In this document: in pieces, positions 1 through 6,421 of the stretch | Layout: every line of letters starts with the position of its first letter | Position numbering within the stretch: the stretch's first letter is position 1 | Source of the DNA: Alphaproteobacteria bacterium | Lineage (GTDB): Bacteria > Pseudomonadota > Alphaproteobacteria > UBA1280 > UBA12223 | Length of the DNA: 8,329 nucleotides | Reading direction: 5' to 3' | NCBI GenBank assembly: GCA_003450915.1 | Contig: DMEM01000043.1 | Location: forward strand, 1-8,329 | The notes under the pieces: model-generated | The model's input: the letters and a program-made list of their open reading frames with translations, nothing else | Database searches by the model: none | What the model was told of the DNA's origin: nothing | Translations under genes and position numbers: made by a program

Positions 1-89
1 ATCATATTTTTAATAACTCAGAATACCTGTTATTCATGAATCATATCAGCAATCCTTATCGGGTTAGAGAAGATATTTTATCTATATGA
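1..89 (+). CDS. Possible C-terminal end of a plus-strand gene cut by the window edge
   Basis: In the frame beginning at base 3 the plus strand stays open for 28 codons to a TGA at 87-89. The encoded tail ends in the residues NPYRVREDILSI. The stop codon directly abuts the stem of the bidirectional terminator at 90-117, whose plus-strand side is followed by a T-rich run. This is how a gene converging on alaS would end. Twenty-eight open codons in AT-rich DNA can occur by chance, so the call rests mainly on the position of the terminator. No function can be assigned from this fragment. Confidence 0.4.
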   Translation, partial: HIFNNSEYLLFMNHISNPYRVREDILSI

Positions 90-117
90 AAAAAGCCAGT
101 CTAATGACTGGCTTTTT
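90..117. terminator. Bidirectional rho-independent terminator after alaS
   Basis: A 12-bp perfect stem (90-101 with 106-117) has a TAAT loop and a GCCAGTC/GACTGGC core. T-runs flank both sides, so it can work on either strand. It begins 5 bases beyond the alaS stop codon on the minus strand and directly follows the putative plus-strand stop at 87-89. Confidence 0.9.
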
Positions 118-122
118 ATTTT

Positions 123-2765
123 TTATAGAGCTTTTTCTATTTCTGCAAAGATTGCATCGAATGAATCAAGTTTTGGGCCGCCTGCTGTTGCAAGATCTGG
201 TGCGCCACCACCTCTTAGATCTGAACCTTCAGTAGCTTTTTTCATTAAATCACCTGCTTTTCTTGCTGGAGTAAGTGCTTTACTTAAACCAACTAATAAG
301 TTTGAACCTTTTTCAGTTTCTAAACCTAAAGCAAATACAATATTATCAGCTCTGTTTTTAACATCAGCAACTACTTCTCGAGCTTGTTTAACATCAACAT
401 CTGTCGCTGTTGCCGTAATAAGTTTAAGACCGTTAACTTCTTTAGCAGATGCTAATAGTTGCTCAGGGTTAAGTGCTGCGTTAACTTTAATTTCTGCTAA
501 CTCTTTTTCAAGCTTTCTAACTTGCTTGTTTAAAGTTGCGAATCTTTCTTCTAATTCTTCAGCTTTAAATTTAGTTGCTTTTTCTAAAGAGATTAATTGA
601 TTATCTCTTTCTGATAAGTGATTTATAGCTTTAAAGCTTGTAATTGCTTCTACACGACGAATACCCGATGCAATAGAACCTTCTGATAAAATTCTAAACA
701 ATCCAATTTCACCTGTATTTTTAACATGTGTCCCCCCACAAAGCTCAATAGATACATTTATACCTCCTATTGAAACAACTCTTACTTCATCATTGTATTT
801 CTCACCAAATAAAGCAACAGCACCTTTTTCTATAGCTTCTTCTTTAGACATTAGAAATGTCTCTACAGGAATATTTTTTACAATTCCATAGTTTACAAAC
901 TGTTCTATTCCTGCAATTTGATTATCTGTTAAAGCTTGATTTAATGAAAAGTCAAATCGCATACGGTCTTTATCAACTAAACTACCTTTTTGGAATACAT
1001 TTTTACCAACAACTTTATGTAATGCTGCATGGAATAAATGTGCTGCTGTATGGTTACACTCTGTATATTTACGAGTACCAAAAGAAACTTCAGCATATAA
1101 AGAATCACCTACAAATATTGTATCAGATAATGAACTTATTTTATGGTGATAAATTTTACCATCAACTACTTTTTGAGTATCTGAAATTTCAGCAAATGAT
1201 TTTTCTGTATTATTTTCTTGTTTTTTAAAGTAACCTTGATCACCTACTTGCCCACCAGCTTCTGCATAAAATGGTGTTTTATCTAAAACTACATAGCCAG
1301 TTTCACCAATTTTTAAATATTTAACTTCTTGCATATCTTCATTTATAATAGCAACAATTTTAGAAATCGAGTTCATTTTGTCATAACCAACAAATTCTGT
1401 TGCTTCAACTTTAGCTGCAACATCAAACCAAACTGTTGAAGTTTTTGAGTCTGTTGATCCACCAAGACCAGCTGCTCTAGCTCTATCTTTTTGCTCTTGC
1501 ATGCATACATTAAAACCTTCTTCATCAACATTAATACCTCTAGATTTTAAAGCATCTTCAGTTAAATCTAAAGGGAACCCAAATGTATCATAAAGTTTGA
1601 ATGCAACATCACCTGAAAGTGTATCACCTTCTTTAAGACCTGCAGTTTCAGCTTCAAGAACTTTAATACCTTGGTGTAATGTTTTATTAAATCTATCTTC
1701 TTCATTTTTAACTGTATCTTCAATCATGCTTTGAGCTTGTTTTAGCTCTGGGAAATCTTCACCTGAAACATCTACTAAGTATTTAATACATGAGAAAATA
1801 AATGACTTATCAGAACCTAATAAGTTAGCATGACGCATTGCTCTACGCATAATACGACGTAAAACATAACCACGTCCTTCATTTGATGGCATAACACCAT
1901 CTGCAATTAAAAAGCTCATTGCTCTTAAGTGGTCTGCAATAACTCTGTAAGATGCTAAAGTTTCATCTGTAATTTTAATACCGATTTCTTTTTCAATACC
2001 TTTAATAATTGTTTGGAATGAGTCAATATCGTAGTTGTTATTTACATGTTGAAGAGTAGCAACTAAACGCTCTAGACCACAACCAGTATCAACACCTGTT
2101 TGAGCTAGAGGTAGCATTGTACCGTCTTCTTGCTTATTATACTGCATAAACACAACGTTCCAGATTTCAATAAATCTGTCACCATCTTCTTCAGGCGTAC
2201 CTGGTAATCCACCCCAGATATCTTCACCGTGATCGTAGAAAATTTCAGTACATGGACCACATGGACCTGTATCACCCATTGACCAGAAGTTATCGTTTGT
2301 TGTAATTCTAATAATTCTGTCTTCTGGTAGACCTACTACTTTATTCCAAATTTCAAAAGCTTCATCATCTGTATGATAAACTGTTGCTACTAATTTGTCT
2401 GCAGGTAGTCCTAATTCTTTAGTTAAAAACTCCCATGCGAAAGGAATGGCTTCGGCTTTGAAATAATCCCCAAATGAAAAGTTACCCAACATTTCAAAAA
2501 ATGTGTGGTGACGTGCTGTGTGTCCTACGTTTTCTAAGTCGTTATGCTTACCTCCGGCTCTTACGCATTTTTGTGAACTTGTTGCACGAGTATAATCTCT
2601 TTTTTCTTCTCCTAAAAATACATTTTTAAACTGTACCATACCTGCGTTTGTAAATAGCAAAGTTGGATCATTATCTGGTACTGTTGGAGATGATTTTACA
2701 ATTGTATGACCTTTTGATTCGAAGTATTTTAAAAACTTCTGTCTAATTTCGTTTGTTGTAAGCAT
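123..2765 (-). CDS. alaS: Alanyl-tRNA synthetase (EC 6.1.1.7)
   Basis: Cytoplasmic class II synthetase that activates alanine and charges tRNA-Ala, with an editing domain that removes mis-attached serine or glycine. At 880 residues it is full length (E. coli AlaRS is about 876). The N-terminal catalytic domain contains motif 2 around residues 60-96 (RATSSQKCVRAGGKHNDLE followed by HHTFFEMLGNFSFGDYF) and a motif 3 region at 226-238 (DTGCGLERL). A tRNA-recognition region follows, then the editing domain with its zinc ligands H572, H576, C676 and H680 (HTAAH and CGGTH). The C-Ala domain starts with a predicted coiled-coil stretch at about 725-765 and ends with the glycine-rich GGGAPDLATAGG. The ATG is preceded by AAGGA with 8 bases of spacing. 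The gene is monocistronic, with its own promoter candidate upstream and a terminator right after the stop. No key residue is missing. Confidence 0.99.
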   Translation of the reverse strand: MLTTNEIRQKFLKYFESKGHTIVKSSPTVPDNDPTLLFTNAGMVQFKNVFLGEEKRDYTRATSSQKCVRAGGKHNDLENVGHTARHHTFFEMLGNFSFGDYFKAEAIPFAWEFLTKELGLPADKLVATVYHTDDEAFEIWNKVVGLPEDRIIRITTNDNFWSMGDTGPCGPCTEIFYDHGEDIWGGLPGTPEEDGDRFIEIWNVVFMQYNKQEDGTMLPLAQTGVDTGCGLERLVATLQHVNNNYDIDSFQTIIKGIEKEIGIKITDETLASYRVIADHLRAMSFLIADGVMPSNEGRGYVLRRIMRRAMRHANLLGSDKSFIFSCIKYLVDVSGEDFPELKQAQSMIEDTVKNEEDRFNKTLHQGIKVLEAETAGLKEGDTLSGDVAFKLYDTFGFPLDLTEDALKSRGINVDEEGFNVCMQEQKDRARAAGLGGSTDSKTSTVWFDVAAKVEATEFVGYDKMNSISKIVAIINEDMQEVKYLKIGETGYVVLDKTPFYAEAGGQVGDQGYFKKQENNTEKSFAEISDTQKVVDGKIYHHKISSLSDTIFVGDSLYAEVSFGTRKYTECNHTAAHLFHAALHKVVGKNVFQKGSLVDKDRMRFDFSLNQALTDNQIAGIEQFVNYGIVKNIPVETFLMSKEEAIEKGAVALFGEKYNDEVRVVSIGGINVSIELCGGTHVKNTGEIGLFRILSEGSIASGIRRVEAITSFKAINHLSERDNQLISLEKATKFKAEELEERFATLNKQVRKLEKELAEIKVNAALNPEQLLASAKEVNGLKLITATATDVDVKQAREVVADVKNRADNIVFALGLETEKGSNLLVGLSKALTPARKAGDLMKKATEGSDLRGGGAPDLATAGGPKLDSFDAIFAEIEKAL

Positions 2766-2886
2766 AATTTTATTCCTTTTTTCTTTTCATTTTAGCCGAA
2801 AAATCCATAATTATTATCGATAAGAAAGCACAAACACCTGACAATTTACAAATATTTATTATTTTTATCTAATTATGAATAGCTCC

Positions 2887-2915
2887 ATTATACTTGAATT
2901 ATTAACAAAGAGCAA
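2887..2915 (-). promoter_or_regulatory. Candidate alaS promoter
   Basis: On the minus strand a TTGCTC -35 (2910-2915) is separated by 17 bases from a perfect TATAAT -10 (2887-2892). Transcription would start near 2880, giving a leader of about 115 bases. I see no attenuator or T-box-like structure in that leader. The -10 match is strong but the -35 matches only 3 of 6 positions. Confidence 0.5.
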
Positions 2916-2980
2916 TAAAAAATAAGGACTTTTATTGAGTTTTATATTGCAACTTTAGTTTGACTAAAAAGTTATTCATC

Positions 2981-3009
2981 TTGACTTTTTAAGTATTCAT
3001 AAATACATT
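2981..3009 (+). promoter_or_regulatory. Candidate promoter of the secreted-protein gene at 3051
   Basis: A TTGACT -35 (2981-2986) is followed after 17 bases by TACATT (3004-3009), the correct spacing for a sigma-70-type promoter. A second TTGACT lies at 2960-2965. An 8-bp inverted repeat (2965-2972 with 2984-2991) overlaps the -35 box and could be an operator, but it is A/T-rich and may be chance. Confidence 0.4.
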
Positions 3010-3050
3010 AAGATCATAATACACCCTATTACTTTCACAAAGGATTGCAC

Positions 3051-3728
3051 ATGAAGCAGATATTCTTGGGCTTATGCCTATTATTTGTAGCTGTATCCAT
3101 ACGAGCTGAAGAAGCTATCGATATGCAAGAAGTTAGACTATTTGAACAACTAGTTCTTGACGACTTTAAGAAAAATTGCTATTCAACCAATTACTTAAGT
3201 CAGAGAGGGCTAAATGTTGATATTGAGAGCGTCTCTTTCGACTTCGATAAAGGTACTGTAACGAGCAGCTATCAAGATGAAATTCTGCAAAGTGACAATC
3301 AAGATATTATCTATATTTATTCTGATAGAATTAAATTAGAAGAAAAAATTGATAATACCTTGAGAGCACTTACAGAATTACAGGAAAAATACGATGATGA
3401 GAAACTGCTGTCAATTATTAGTGATTTTCCTCAAGGTTCCAACTTAAATAATAAATTGGACTGGGTTTTTAAGGTTTCCCTTGGCGCAATGCTACTTTAT
3501 AATTACGAATATTATACCGCTGGAGGAATCTACCATGAAGCTCTTTCAAATGTTGATAAGATCTCCTGCCCTTCCTATGACTTGGAATATTATGAAATGC
3601 TAGAATATGGGAAGGCGTTAAAAGGTATTCCTAGCGAAGAACAAACCTCCATCTTCAGCACTATGTTCTGGTCAGATGATGATATTGTTGTCTTAAGAGA
3701 CCGTATTGCGATTGTACTAGAAGAATAG
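3051..3728 (+). CDS. Unrecognised exported acidic protein
   Basis: I do not recognise this 225-residue protein. It opens with a typical signal peptide (MKQ, a hydrophobic core FLGLCLLFVAVS, then IRA before EE), so export is likely, with cleavage near residues 19-20. The signal-peptide cysteine does not sit in a lipobox. The mature part is acidic, with two cysteines (C43 and C173) that could form a disulfide. A charged helical stretch lies at about 92-120, and a Tyr-rich segment at about 149-182 could be TPR-like helices, though this is weak. The open frame extends upstream to a TTG at 3045, but the ATG at 3051 is preferred because AAAGGA sits 6 bases before it and the signal peptide starts there. 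CTG leucine codons occur three times, whereas the neighbouring queA has one, a slight hint of different codon use. It converges on the four-cysteine protein gene through a shared terminator. Confidence 0.8.
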   Translation: MKQIFLGLCLLFVAVSIRAEEAIDMQEVRLFEQLVLDDFKKNCYSTNYLSQRGLNVDIESVSFDFDKGTVTSSYQDEILQSDNQDIIYIYSDRIKLEEKIDNTLRALTELQEKYDDEKLLSIISDFPQGSNLNNKLDWVFKVSLGAMLLYNYEYYTAGGIYHEALSNVDKISCPSYDLEYYEMLEYGKALKGIPSEEQTSIFSTMFWSDDDIVVLRDRIAIVLEE

Positions 3729-3747
3729 CTACTTTCTATATAAAACT

Positions 3748-3773
3748 AAAGCCTCCAACTTGGAGGCTTTTTT
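3748..3773. terminator. Bidirectional terminator between convergent genes
   Basis: A 10-bp perfect stem (3748-3757 with 3761-3770) has a three-base loop and an AAGCCTCC/GGAGGCTT core. On the plus strand it is followed by six T's, ending the gene at 3051-3728. On the minus strand a less regular T-rich tail follows, so it probably also ends the leftward cluster whose last stop codon is at 3776-3778. Confidence 0.9.
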
Positions 3774-3775
3774 AT

Positions 3776-4120
3776 TTATTTTTTTCTAAAATTATCTCTA
3801 ATTGTAAACTTGCATACATTTGAGATTTTAGTTTGCTTTTCAGATACGCATTTTACTTTTGCATCAATAGTATTTGGAGCTTTGGGGCAAAGTTTTTTAG
3901 CATCCCCTGCACATGCACTTGCAATATTAAGGTAAGCCTCTTCTCTTCTTTGTTTAATTAAAGGAATAATTTTTTGTAAGAATGCTTCTTTTTGAGCGAT
4001 TGTGCCTTGCTGTTTATAAACACCTTCTCTTAATCTTTCTATATCATGTTCAAAAGTTGTATAGAAAGCATTTGCAGAAGTTGAAACTAGTAACATTGCA
4101 ATAATTAATATTTTTTTCAT
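3776..4120 (-). CDS. Small exported protein with a four-cysteine repeat
   Basis: A 114-residue protein with a clear signal peptide (MKKILIIAMLLVSTSANA, cleavage before FYTTF), so periplasmic or secreted. After a helical charged stretch (about 24-66) it carries cysteines at C70, C78, C91 and C103 in the pattern C-x3-D-x3-C-x12-C-V-x10-C. This resembles a single Cys-rich GLG1-type repeat (CxxDxxKxC...CL...LSxxC), found in small bacterial exported proteins of unknown role. The repeat assignment is by eye. Two disulfides are likely after export. It is the last gene of the leftward cluster, 38 bases after queA. The Shine-Dalgarno is an unusual AGGGATC about 10 bases before the ATG. A link to tRNA modification is unlikely, and co-transcription with queA is inferred only from spacing. 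Confidence 0.8.
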   Translation of the reverse strand: MKKILIIAMLLVSTSANAFYTTFEHDIERLREGVYKQQGTIAQKEAFLQKIIPLIKQRREEAYLNIASACAGDAKKLCPKAPNTIDAKVKCVSEKQTKISNVCKFTIRDNFRKK

Positions 4121-4158
4121 TTAATCAGGATCCCTATTATTTTTTTATTACTGATTTA

Positions 4159-5229
4159 TTATGAGTCATTTTTTTCTAAAAAGCAAGCATCGCCATAAGA
4201 ATAAAACTTAAACTTATTACTTATAGCTGTTTCATAAAGCTTCATTGTCTGATCATAGCCAATAAACGCTGAAACCAGCATTAATAGAGTAGATTTTGGT
4301 AAGTGAAAATTGGTAATTAAAGCATCTACTGTATTAAATTTATAGCCAGGGCGAATGAAGATATTTGTATCACCTGCAAAAGCTTGTTGATTTGCAGTTT
4401 CAAGAACTCTCATACTTGTTGTACCAACTGCTATTACTTTATTACCTCTTGCCTTTACTGTTTTAATTTTATCAGCTAGCTCTTGAGTCATAATTCCGTA
4501 TTCTGAATGCATTTTATGCTCGGTAACATCATCTACTTTTACAGGTTGGAAAGTACCAGCACCAACATGTAGCATTACAGCATCGAACTCAATACCTTTT
4601 GCTTTAATTTTTTCAATTAATTCATCAGTAAAGTGCAAACCTGCAGTTGGAGCAGCAACCGAACCTTTATGTTCAGCATATACTGTTTGATAATCATCTT
4701 CATCTGCTTTAGTCGCACCATCTTCTCTAGCAATATATGGAGGAAGTGGCATTTCTCCAGCAAAGTCTAAGAAAGATTCAAATTCTTCTGTTGATTCTGT
4801 ATTAAATTTAAGTTCAACAGTATCACCGTCTCTTGATAAAACTTCTGCTGTCATATCATGACCTTCAAATTTAACAATATGTCCTGGCTTGAATCTTTTA
4901 GCAGGTTTTGCAAAGCTTTCCCATGTTAAAGCATCTTTTGTTGGACGATGTAGCAATAGCTCTAAAGCAACTTTACCATCAACATTTCCATTAGGTAAAA
5001 CACGATCTCTATAGCAATAAATTCTAGCAGGAATTACCTTTGTATTATTTACAATAAGTAAATCTCCTTCATTTAAATAATCGATAATATCATAGAATTT
5101 TTTATCAGTTTCTAGTGTTTTTGCAATAAGCATTTTAGCAGCATCACGTGGTTCTGCAGGTTGCGTTGCAATTAGTTCGTCTGGTAAGTGATAATCATAT
5201 GATGATAGTAAGTTTAAATTCTTTGTCAT
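4159..5229 (-). CDS. queA: S-adenosylmethionine:tRNA ribosyltransferase-isomerase (EC 2.4.99.17)
   Basis: This cytoplasmic enzyme transfers and isomerises the ribosyl part of S-adenosylmethionine onto preQ1 in tRNA anticodons (wobble position 34 of GUN tRNAs), giving epoxyqueuosine. The 356 residues match the family's usual length and motifs from end to end. These include YDYHLPDELIATQPAEPRD at the N-terminus, GDLLIVNNTKVIPAR, MPLPPYI, YQTVYAEHKGSVAAPTAGLHFT, LHVGAGTFQPV with EHKMHSE, AVGTTSMRVLE, and a C-terminal TNFHLPKSTLLMLVSAF. The ATG has AAGGA 6 bases upstream. The gene is 13 bases after crcB and 38 bases before the four-cysteine protein gene, so it is probably mid-operon. The partner gene tgt, often adjacent to queA in proteobacteria, is not in this window. 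Confidence 0.98.
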   Translation of the reverse strand: MTKNLNLLSSYDYHLPDELIATQPAEPRDAAKMLIAKTLETDKKFYDIIDYLNEGDLLIVNNTKVIPARIYCYRDRVLPNGNVDGKVALELLLHRPTKDALTWESFAKPAKRFKPGHIVKFEGHDMTAEVLSRDGDTVELKFNTESTEEFESFLDFAGEMPLPPYIAREDGATKADEDDYQTVYAEHKGSVAAPTAGLHFTDELIEKIKAKGIEFDAVMLHVGAGTFQPVKVDDVTEHKMHSEYGIMTQELADKIKTVKARGNKVIAVGTTSMRVLETANQQAFAGDTNIFIRPGYKFNTVDALITNFHLPKSTLLMLVSAFIGYDQTMKLYETAISNKFKFYSYGDACFLEKNDS

Positions 5230-5242
5230 AATAATTCCTTGA

Positions 5243-5620
5243 TTAAATAAATCTTAATATTGCTTTAACTAAATACATTCCACAAATAAGGGCCAGCAAG
5301 CCACCAAATACAGAAGAAGTTACATAAACTAAAGCCAATTTAATATTATTTTGATTATTTAGCAATACTAAATCTAAAATAAATGTTGAAAAAGTTGTTA
5401 AAGCTCCTAAAAAGCCTACTACAAGAAAGTATCTTAAAGGTTCTGAAAAATTAGTTTTTATGGCTAAAATCTCTACTAACAAGCCAAGCATAAAGCAACC
5501 AAGTAAGTTTGCAATTAACACTCCTGAAGGAAAAACTCCAACTGTAAAGAACTTAACCATAAAATGTCTTAAAACCGCACCTAATGCACCACCTGTTGCT
5601 ACTGCTACTATATTTATCAT
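5243..5620 (-). CDS. crcB: Fluoride ion channel CrcB/FluC
   Basis: Small inner-membrane protein that works as an antiparallel dimer and lets fluoride leave the cell. The 125 residues are normal for the family and form four hydrophobic segments (about 4-20, 30-52, 63-83 and 95-120). Family signatures are visible: GGALGAVLRH (10-19), the pore asparagine N38 in ANLLGCFMLG, and GFLGALTTFSTF (69-80), whose Phe residues F77 and F80 belong to the fluoride-coordinating box. After TTFSTF the usual S-x-E is I-L-D here (D83), a conservative change of the acidic residue. The Shine-Dalgarno is weak (AAAGG about 13 bases upstream), overlapping the end of the HD-domain gene, so translation may be coupled. 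No fluoride riboswitch was seen upstream of this gene or of the cluster. Confidence 0.95.
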   Translation of the reverse strand: MINIVAVATGGALGAVLRHFMVKFFTVGVFPSGVLIANLLGCFMLGLLVEILAIKTNFSEPLRYFLVVGFLGALTTFSTFILDLVLLNNQNNIKLALVYVTSSVFGGLLALICGMYLVKAILRFI

Positions 5621-5636
5621 TTATTTTAATTAACCT

Positions 5637-6317
5637 TTATTTATACTTAGCTAAAAGCTCTAACCATTTACTACAGTCTTCATGACGCTCTTCAAAAAAG
5701 TTTTCAAGAAAATCATAGGCTATTTTATGTCTTTTTTCCGCCAGTTTTCTAGCTTCTTGATTATACATTAAGTCTTTAATTATTAAAAGTCTTTCAAAAA
5801 AGTGATTAATTGAAGGCCTATGTGGACCTTTATACTCTTTTGATGATTTATGTTTAACTGGCAATATATTAACATCAAAAACTGGTCTATTAACATGAAA
5901 GCCGTATTCAAATGTTCTAACAATGCCATTTGCCCCTAAGTCTAGCTTATCTGCATCTGATACTATTGTGCCTTCTAATGTTGAAGGATGAACATCATCT
6001 AGCTGTTTGCTTAAACCTATAGAGTTCATAATAGTTACCACGTGTTTTTTCTGCTCTTGAGTCATATCTAATAAAGATAAAATCCTATGAGTATTAGTTA
6101 ACTTTTGTGACTCTTCTTCTCCTACTATCTTATAATCATCCACATCATGCAAGTAACAAGCAACTTTTACAATATCTTTATCATGGTCCTTTGCTATTAA
6201 ATCCATTAGCCTATTGGCATTTTTCAACACCTTATAAATATGATCCATAGAATGGCCTGTTTTATCTTTTTCTAAAACTTTTCTTACTTCTTTGTCTAAT
6301 AAATTATAATCAATCAT
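5637..6317 (-). CDS. HD-domain metal-dependent phosphohydrolase
   Basis: A 226-residue soluble protein of the HD superfamily, in the group that includes E. coli YedJ. Metal-binding residues are visible in order: H26 (GHSMDHIYKV), H57-D58 (CYLHDVDDYK) and D121 (SDADKLDLGANGIVRTF, 120-136). The last motif matches the DADRLDAIGAIGIARTF-type signature of this subgroup. Such proteins hydrolyse phosphate esters, often nucleotides, but the natural substrate is not established and cannot be read from the sequence. The C-terminal quarter is helical and charged. It is the first gene of the leftward cluster, 16 bases before crcB, with a promoter candidate at 6363-6391. The start is preceded by GAGGGATC about 10 bases upstream, similar to the four-cysteine protein gene. 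No obvious tie to fluoride or queuosine is known to me. Confidence 0.9.
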   Translation of the reverse strand: MIDYNLLDKEVRKVLEKDKTGHSMDHIYKVLKNANRLMDLIAKDHDKDIVKVACYLHDVDDYKIVGEEESQKLTNTHRILSLLDMTQEQKKHVVTIMNSIGLSKQLDDVHPSTLEGTIVSDADKLDLGANGIVRTFEYGFHVNRPVFDVNILPVKHKSSKEYKGPHRPSINHFFERLLIIKDLMYNQEARKLAEKRHKIAYDFLENFFEERHEDCSKWLELLAKYK

Positions 6318-6362
6318 GTTATTAAGATCCCTCTTATTTTTTCTAGCACTAAAACTCTCAAT

Positions 6363-6391
6363 ATAATAAAAGATGCTGCTAAAAAAAGCAA
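6363..6391 (-). promoter_or_regulatory. Candidate promoter of the HD/crcB/queA cluster
   Basis: On the minus strand TTGCTT (6386-6391) is followed after 17 bases by TATTAT (6363-6368), then about 45 bases to the HD-domain ATG. It lies inside the cyclophilin terminator, so the -35 falls in the loop and left arm. The -35 is weak, but the AT-rich TATTATATT stretch just after a terminator is a plausible start point. Confidence 0.35.
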
Positions 6392-6398
6392 CATCTTT
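6369..6398 (-). terminator. Terminator of the cyclophilin gene
   Basis: Inverted repeat 6369-6380 with 6387-6398 around an A6 loop (T6 on the minus strand). On the plus strand one C-A pair is mismatched, but in minus-strand RNA the same position is a U-G wobble, so the hairpin is fully paired only in the leftward transcript. A T-rich tail follows on the minus strand. It starts 23 bases after the cyclophilin stop. Confidence 0.8.
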
Positions 6399-6421
6399 AA
6401 AAACTTATGGTGGATAAAATC

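Noticed and set aside
1..44. Short minus-strand open frames starting at 37 and 44
   Set aside because: They stop after 11 and 4 codons and have no ribosome binding site.
857..1228. 123-codon plus-strand open frame antisense to alaS
   Set aside because: It lies entirely inside the well-conserved alaS editing-domain region on the other strand. Its product is low-complexity (Leu/Tyr/Gln-rich), which is typical of a shadow frame of AT-rich coding DNA.
2766..2886. T-box or attenuator in the alaS leader
   Set aside because: No strong hairpin, T-box sequence or leader peptide is visible in the A/T-rich leader.
3045..3050. TTG start six bases upstream of the ATG of the secreted-protein gene
   Set aside because: AAAGGA directly abuts the TTG, leaving no spacing, whereas the ATG at 3051 has 6 bases and begins a normal signal peptide.
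4476..4482. Further GCTAGC inside queA as a third repeat copy
   Set aside because: Only the six-base core is shared. The flanking T-tract and the ACAATA7 part are missing, and the site lies in conserved coding sequence.
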